From Amblyomma americanum (lineage: Eukaryota; Arthropoda; Arachnida; Ixodida; Ixodidae), in assembly GCF_052857255.1 (NCBI RefSeq), contig NC_135507.1, positions 79,032,850 through 79,096,849 of the forward strand: a stretch of DNA of 64,000 bases, in the 5' to 3' direction. Within the stretch, counting starts at the first letter, position 1, and each line of letters opens with the position of its first letter. The notes beneath the pieces were generated by a model. That model saw nothing but the letters and a program-made list of their open reading frames with translations, made no database searches and had not been told where the DNA came from. The position numbers were made by a program, and so were the translations under genes. Of the stretch, positions 57,891 to 64,000 are shown piece by piece.

Positions 57891-58677
57891 TTAAACCGCG
57901 ACGCATATTGAGAATATAATTGAACTTTCTATGGAGTGCTGTAGAGCAGTAATATTGCGTTGCAATAATACGGCGGTGGACACGCCCGTAATTGAGCCGG
58001 CATCATATCCTGGCGGAAGAAACGCCTTATAGCCCGGTAATTTGACCGCGCCACTAGCTTCTTGTAGAGCAATAATGTCTGGTGGACGTTGTTGTGCTTG
58101 AATGTGAAACTGCAGATTCCCCCGTTTGCGCCGGAAGCGCTTGTACTCGCTCTTTGGGAGTTGCGGTAGCCGCACTCGCCTTTTGATAGCGGGCGGCTTC
58201 CGTTTCTTCTTGGCAGGAACGCCGGAGTCATCGTTGGCGGCGTCTTGCCGCAGGCGCCGGGCGCGGTCTTGTAGGCGAAGAACGGTTTCCCATTCTCCGG
58301 ACCCCGCCGCGGTGGCTCAGTGGTTAGGGCGCTCGACTACTGATCCGGAGTTCCCGGGTTCGAACCCGACCGCGGCGGCTGCGTTTTTATGGAGGAAAAA
58401 CGCTAAGGCGCCCGTGTGCTGTGCGATGTCAGTGCACGTTAAAGATCCCCAGGTGGTCGAAATTATTCCGGTGCCCTCCACTACGGGACCTCATTCTTCC
58501 TTTCTTCTTTCACTCCCTCCTTTATCCCTTCCCTTACGGCGCGGTTCAGGTGTCCAATGATATATGAGACAGATACTGCGCCATTTCCTTTCCCCCCAAA
58601 ACCAATTATTATTATTATTATTCTCCGGACGCCAGCTCCGCGGGCGAAATGTCATCCCCCACGACGGTGTAGTTCAT
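57891..58677 (-). pseudogene. LINE 5' part: ORF1-like start joined to EEP endonuclease start, split by a SINE
   Basis: An ATG at 58675-58677 opens MNYTVVGDDISPAELASGE. The SINE at 58302-58619 interrupts it. The frame resumes beyond it with WETVLRLQDRARRLRQDAAN, PAKKKRKPPAIKRR, KRFRRKRGNLQFHIQAQQRP and DIIALQEASGAVKLPGYKAF. The last part resembles the beginning of a LINE apurinic-type endonuclease. It ends at a stop at 57891; RT is absent. A dead 5' fragment. Confidence 0.65.
58302..58619 (+). mobile_element. Ruka-like tRNA-derived SINE
   Basis: A box GGTGGCTCAGTGG, B box GGGTTCGAACCC, body with AAGATCCCCAGGTGGTCGAA and a (ATT)n tail. The exact 10-bp target duplication ATTCTCCGGA is at 58292-58301 and 58620-58629. 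It is inserted in the LINE fragment above. Confidence 0.9.
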
Positions 58678-61371
58678 AGTTGAGGTCGTGTGAGCGGCCG
58701 GCTGGCTCGAACAAGCGAGCGCAGGGCCCAGGGCCCTGAGGGCACGGCAGCGTGTAGAGAAGTCCGTGAGGCACACAGAAAAGGGCGTTGACTTGCCAGA
58801 ACATGCGAAAGACGTTATGCTATGCAGCATAATAATTATTTGAAAACGGCGCCACATACTATTCGATGGGAGATGCGGCGCACATGGAATAAGTAGTATG
58901 GTTTCGGTTTTGGTTTTCGCGAAAGTAATAAGGTTTTCAAAGCGCGAGCGGAGAATTTATGCTTTAAACCTTTGTATTCTTGGATGCTAGAGCAAGCTAC
59001 ACTTGGCAAGAGTGCAACCAATATAGACATGACCGTGAAATTGGTTTGTTTCACTTTTTACCCATTTTGCCCGGAGTCGGCGGAAAATCATCCAGGCAGC
59101 AAACGACCGTGGGCGCCGGTGTGTTGGCGTCGGCGGAGTTGTCTCTCGTGGATAACGTTTTAATTGAAATTCAACTTAATCGTCCACTTACGGTAAGTAT
59201 ACACGATTATTTTTATTCATTTGGTCTCCTTAGCCACTCTAAGCAGTGCTGTGTGTGCAGAGCAGATTATGTGCGCAGCGACAACCTTCCTATCCACGTT
59301 TGTAAGCGGCGGTTGTAAGCACGTTTGTTGAGCAGCGGCAGCCGCCATGTTCTCGAATAATGCGCTTACGTCTGTACCGCTATGTCTTTCCTAACGCGCG
59401 GAAAGGCACACGGTGCGAAACCCGGGACGGTAAACCCTCCTCGCGAGCTCTCTACTGGCTTTTCCGTGTTGAAAGGTAGGTGCGCAGCCAGAAATATCGC
59501 TTAGCCCGTGAGTGAAGGCCGAAATGAAACTATGCGTTAGAGCCGTGTGAGCACGATTTACTTGGCGTCTGCGGAAACGCACAATCAAGTTCTGAGGTGG
59601 ATTACATTTATTTTTTATTCTTTGTATTATCGCCTGTCGGGACCATGGAGTGCTGTTCATTGAGAGGTGTGCATTAATTGCTTGTTTGTTGTAGCCGCTC
59701 ACTCGGTGCGCGTCGTTGGCAGCGACGTTTCGCCAAAGATGTTTTGTAACGCTATTGACTAGAGCTCGAGGCGTTTGTCAAAGTTGCAGTGAAGCGGCGG
59801 TGGAGGAATGCTAATACAGTGATGGCTGAAAAAAAAGTGGTTGCCGGCGCAAATGGCGAGCGTGTACAAACACCGCGAAGAACCTACGAGCTGCATCCCG
59901 TCTCCCCTTTCGTCGCACACGTATGGATGCGTCCATCCCTGTTATCCGAGCCGTTGGCCGCCGCCGCTGGCCTGCGGGAAATTCATTTCGAAAGCTGAGT
60001 AAAGGTTGCCTCGACAAGAGATGGCTTAAATTTCGTTCCGAGAGGCTCGTTCATGAACCCCGCTTACGCGTGCACAAATTTCTTCAGTACCAATTGTGCG
60101 AGAGGCAGAGTATGCGTTTCTCATCTCAGACTGCTACAATACAAAAACGCCAATGTAACTTGGCGCTTATTTGCGCTACGAATGCAATTCTGCTCACGCT
60201 GTTTTTTTATGGCTGCGCCTTTTCATGAACACGTAATTGTTTAAATGAAATAATTCTTACTTTGAGCATGTTCGTTGCTTTCGTTGATTTTTCTATTAGG
60301 GTTAGTTTAGGGTACCTGCATGCAAGTGTCTCCTTTTTACTGATCTGTTCGGGCTGCACTTGAAGTAAAAATTAACTGAATTTGAGATGGTATTTCATCC
60401 TTACAATAATGAGCTTGTTGTTTGAAGCTCACGTCTGGTTCTGAAATGGCGCTGCGGCAACCACTATGTGCTGTTTGAGTTTTTCGGGATAATGAGCACG
60501 GCATGGAAGTGCTGTAACCCGCTTGTTCCAAAGAGCGCACGCTGGTGTATAAGTATGCTGTTTCGTCTTAGTGTTTCAAGTTGTGGGCGCAAAACCGTGG
60601 TGAACTGGTTCACAGTCTGCCTGGTAGGTTTTGCATGGCTTGTGCACCCCCGTTTGAGTATCGGCATATGTGCCAGGCTTCATGCAGGGTATTTTGAAGC
60701 GCTTGTTCAATAGGGGGTATAAGAATAAATGCTTGAATATTCTCCAGTTGGGATCCTTTTGCAAGGAGTACTGAATGTACGTTTTATGGGGCGGCATTCT
60801 CAACAGCTCGTAGCGAGTCAGTGATGATAAGTGGCACAAGTTTTCTAAGTATTCTATTCCAATTAATGTAAAGGAAATGCATACAGAGGTCAGTATTCGC
60901 AGTAGGTATTTAGTGTGGAGGTAGAGTTCTGCACGAAATGTGGATATTAGTTTCAATGTTTTATGACAGCCACTTGGAATTTGTCATGCATATTTACTGA
61001 AATGATGAATCCAGTGCGATGGCTCAGTGGTTATCGTGTTCTTCAGGTGCTCAAGTTGTCGTCACCACTGCAAAGTAGCGACGGTAACTGCGAGCATCAC
61101 ATAACCGTCTCTGCCTCTGTGCAGAGTACCCACTGTGCAGCCGTACATCTCACTGGTCATCGCACGTGCCCTGAAGACAGACGGTAGTCTCGAGCAGTGG
61201 ACCAGGAAGGCGTGGTCATCGGTGTCACCAGGAAATCCGGCACAGCATCAACGGTACACTGTGGGCTATAAAAGATTCTTTCCACTGGGACCTCACTTGG
61301 CAGTGGTGACCGTAACTGCGAGCATCATGTAACCGTCTCTACCTTTGTGCAGGTTTGTGCATAATTATGCC
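58678..61371. other. No gene recognised; possible LINE 5' region at the right end
   Basis: GC-richer around 58860-59170 and 59780-60050, with a consensus-like splice donor (CTTACGGTAAGTAT, 59184-59197), but no exon I can name. 61010-61371 precedes a LINE ORF1 and contains a 45-bp duplicated block and a TATAAAA (61266-61272), so it may be the LINE 5' UTR. Confidence 0.35.
61080..61124. repeat. 45-bp direct repeat, first copy
   Basis: GACGGTAACTGCGAGCATCA and then CATAACCGTCTCTGCCTCTG recur with five mismatches at 61308-61352, spacing 228 bp. Duplicated promoter-type modules are common in LINE 5' UTRs; assignment is inference. Confidence 0.6.
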
Positions 61372-61399
61372 TCACTCAATGTGATTTTGTTTTCCTTTT

Positions 61400-62095
61400 A
61401 TGTCGTCGCTGCTGCTAAGTGCATGGGTTTTTTGTAAAAGATCTGAACGTACTGTAGCTCATTGTTGTGCTTGCCGTCTTCCACTCACTGATATCTTTGC
61501 AACATGCTCAGAGTGCAAATTTAATTTTCATCGTGGTGCATGTGCGGGAATAACAGAAGAATCTTTCAATGCTAAGCGCGAAGCCAAAAAGAAAGCATGG
61601 AAATGTGACTCTTGTCGAGGCAACCACAAGGACACAAGCACCACAGAAAATCCGCAGCATGATTCCGACGTGATACTCAGATTACTGCAGACTGAAACGA
61701 AGCTTATTGCTCTTTTGCCTCTGTCAAAAAACTTTGATGCATTTGAGTCGCAAATGCAGCTGCTCTCTGATAAATTTGACGACTTTCAGAACCACCTGAC
61801 TGTTCAAGAAAAAACTACAAAACAACTAACAAAGCGAGTTGAAGGGCTGGAATCTAACAATGTAGGTAGTGATATAATTCAGCTGAAGCAGGACCTAGAT
61901 GATTTGGAGTGGCATAGTCGCTTTCTAACCCTAGAGCTTCATATATTGACTGAAACCCAGGATGAGGACTAGCTAAGCGAAGTAAATGAGATTGCAGAAA
62001 AGCTGCAAGTTAAGGCTATTACACAAGACGACATTACCGCTGTGCATAACCTACACAGGGCTGAACTGACGAAAACATTTCAAACCTTTTCAACA
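61400..62095 (+). pseudogene. LINE ORF1: PHD finger and coiled coil
   Basis: ATG at 61400. Residues about 20-75 show CCACRLPLTDIFATCSECKF then NFHRGACAGI and WKCDSCRG, a C4HC3 PHD finger. A coiled coil follows (FESQMQLLSDKFDDFQNHLT, RVEGLESNN). TAG at 61970-61972 interrupts; the same frame continues LSEVNEIAEKLQVKAITQDD and then IT with AVHNLHR, a typical ORF1 C-terminal section. ORF1 probably binds LINE RNA. Confidence 0.75.
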
Positions 62096-63620
62096 TGCAC
62101 TTTGTAGAAGTTGGTGCCTCAAATGATATTCATGGTACATTATCGTGTGAACAATACATGAATGTTCAGTGTCCTCCAGCTGTATTTCTCGCTCCAACTT
62201 GCGCCAAAGAAGTACTCAACATAATCATGATGCTGAAGAACAACTGTGCGTCAGCCTACGATGATGTGAAAGTTTCCCCCGTGAAAGCTGTAGCCGCACT
62301 GATAACTCCAGTCCTTACGCATATATGCAACTGCATACTTCAAGTAGGGATATTTCCGAACCAAATAAAGCTTGCGCGTGTTCCAGCTATTCATAAAGGT
62401 GGTGCTTTTGAAGACTTGAACAACTATAGACCTATGTCAGTGCTTTCAGTCTTTTCAGAAGTTGCTGAATACATGATGAACAAAAGAATTGTCGATTTCC
62501 TCACTCACTCTGCATATCTTGATAGTAAAAGAGCAGTTTGGATTCAGAAAGAATAAGGCAACTGAAACTGCTTTACTTTATATTAAACAGAAAATTCCTG
62601 ACAACATTAAGAAATGAAAGCTTACTTCGGGTTTATTTCTTGATTTCAGAAAGCCTTTGATTCTGTCCATCATGATATATTATTAATAAAGCTACCATAC
62701 TATGGAATCTAAGGTTCAGCACATGTCCTGATGGAAAGCTGTTAAATTTGCAGGGAGCAATACACCACAATAAAAAAGCATCGCATCCGATCGAGGCACT
62801 ATTAAATACGGAGTTCCATAGGGTCTATTCTAGGCCCCATATTATTCTTGATATATGTGAGTGATATTCTAAAAACCCCAGCCTGCTCTGAAATGGTATT
62901 AAATGCAGATGACATTAATGTATTTTTTTTTCAGGTTGCAATGAAAGCTTTGCTTACAGGGAAGCAAAAGAATGGATTCACTATTTAGACTTTTGGTTAA
63001 CCTTCAATAAACTAGACCTAAAGATAAACAAGACAGAATACCTGATTTTCAAGCCTAAAGGTTGCAATAAAGATAGAGAGTTCAAAATGAAGTTCTAGAA
63101 TAACATTATCAACCAGTCTTAAGAGGATTTGCTTTCTAGGTGTTATCTTTCATGAAATGTTTCTCTGGAATTCGCACACAGAAGCTCTCTGAATTGAACT
63201 TTCACATGTTTTTGGCATATTAAACAGGTTGCCAGTGAAGCAACAAACTAACTATGCTCTCTTTGATTCACGTTTAACATACTGCTCCCGGGTATCGTCA
63301 GACACAACACAAAGAAACCTTGATTAGCTGTGCCCTCTGCAAAAGTGCTCAATATGTGGTATTCGAAAATTCTAAAAATAGAACATTGCTTGCCATACTT
63401 TAAGATCTATGACATACTAGAGATCAGTAAGCTATTCAAATATAAGTTATTTCTGGAAATCATGCACCAGTATATGTTACACTGTTCAAATATTGAGGTT
63501 AAATACAAAAAGAAACACACTCCACATCTCCTTAGGGAAGATAAAATGCAGGTGCCCCGATCTCGCACCAACTATGGTGATGTGAGATTATGTATGCAAA
63601 TAGCAAATTTATTGAATTAA
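62095..63620 (+). pseudogene. LINE reverse transcriptase remnant
   Basis: 62095-62540 reads VLNIIMMLKNNCASAYDDVK, then QIKLARVPAIHKGG and LNNYRPMSVLSVFSEVAEY, the N-terminal RT section. After 62525 a frameshift leads to QFGFRKNKATETALL, then multiple stops. The RT core motif survives only as a hint (NADDINVF-like, near 62905). The C-terminus at 63380-63620 reads LPYFKIYDILEISKLFKYKL and PRSRTNYGDVRL. Confidence 0.7.
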
Positions 63621-64000
63621 TATCCAGCCATCTTTGAATTATTACCAATCTACCCATCACTACCTAAAGAAAACACTAAGACATGTGTACCTAATGGAAT
63701 AATAAGTCAAAGAATTTCTTTTGTGTCATGGATGATATTTCAGTGTGTTGTATGTGTAAATAGTATTCGAGAATCTGTAAACCTTTTTTTTTCCATATAC
63801 AGGAGCATGCACACAGTCCTCAGGGTTGTCCATTTGTTTTGTTTTGTGTGCTTGCATACATATTTGTTGTTGTACGATGTACTGTACTGCAAATGTTTTC
63901 GAATAGGCCTATAGTGGTTGCCACTGCTGTCAGGGGTGGGATGGCCTCATCAGGCAACAATGCCATTAGCCTTCTCACCCAAGACAAATTTTGTATATTT

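Larger units (their letters stand above)
61372..64000 (+). mobile_element. Decayed CR1/L2-like LINE with PHD-finger ORF1
   Basis: ORF1 (61400-62095) is followed almost at once by the middle of an RT, so the EEP endonuclease has been deleted. The RT is full of stops and frame changes until a readable C-terminus at 63330-63620. The remainder to the window end is 3' UTR-like. It may continue beyond 64000. Confidence 0.75.

Noticed and set aside
59789..60228. Short plus-strand frames in a GC-rich stretch, considered as a host exon
   Set aside because: No domain or clear splice context; only a nearby donor-like CTTACGGTAAGTAT at 59184-59197, which is not enough to call a gene.

Overview
This 64 kb window looks like a transposon-rich stretch of an arthropod nuclear genome, most probably a hard tick (Ixodidae). 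The grounds are: three tRNA-derived SINE copies with good target-site duplications, two of them matching what I remember of the tick SINE Ruka; abundant CR1/L2-like and I-like LINEs; Penelope-like (PLE) remnants, some with hammerhead-type ribozyme sequences; and one spliced host-type gene with short GT-AG exons. No bacterial operons, rRNA or stand-alone tRNA genes are visible. The species assignment is inference.

Layout. 1-2398: a broken Ty3/gypsy element (minus strand) cut by the window edge, ending in its LTR. 2399-23305: copy A of a roughly 6 kb composite repeat containing PLE GIY-YIG sequence. It has been split twice: by a Ty3 element with two identical-length LTRs (4531-10453, 4-bp TSD), and by an I-like LINE (11014-20140, 10-11 bp TSD). 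The I-like LINE itself contains a CR1-like LINE with an uninterrupted RT frame (12605-15822). 23306-26282: no gene recognised. 26855-36898: five exons, minus strand, of a polo-like kinase whose catalytic loop and DFG motif are mutated and whose exon 4 has a 1-bp deletion. Its introns hold SINE, PLE/hammerhead and LTR remnants. 38583-39464: a candidate non-autonomous DNA transposon. 41188-42025: an LTR fragment and a LINE 3' end. 42280-49035: copy B of the composite repeat, without the two large insertions, so it preserves both empty target sites.

49059-57430 is the most interesting region. A tandem array of about 60-bp units rich in TCTATAGAC is interrupted by a 7,264-bp DNA transposon (49556-56819) with 11-bp terminal inverted repeats and a TA duplication. 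The array resumes in phase on the other side. The transposon carries two convergent multi-exon genes. On the plus strand is a THAP-finger plus DDE transposase (481 codons, one 1-bp insertion in an A run just before the third catalytic residue). On the minus strand is a SWIM zinc finger plus YqaJ-type exonuclease gene (one in-frame stop and one apparent frameshift). This pairing resembles the ISL2EU/IS4EU class of eukaryotic transposons as I remember it.

57526-58677: two SINEs and the 5' part of a LINE, one SINE lying inside the LINE fragment with a 10-bp TSD. 58678-61371: no gene recognised. 61372-64000: a decayed LINE with a PHD-finger ORF1 fused by deletion to an RT remnant.

Apart from the kinase, every coding region I can support belongs to a mobile element. 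The nesting gives a relative order: composite PLE-bearing repeat, then the I-like LINE, then the CR1-like LINE, with Ty3 element 2 recent (3 differences between its 406-bp LTRs).
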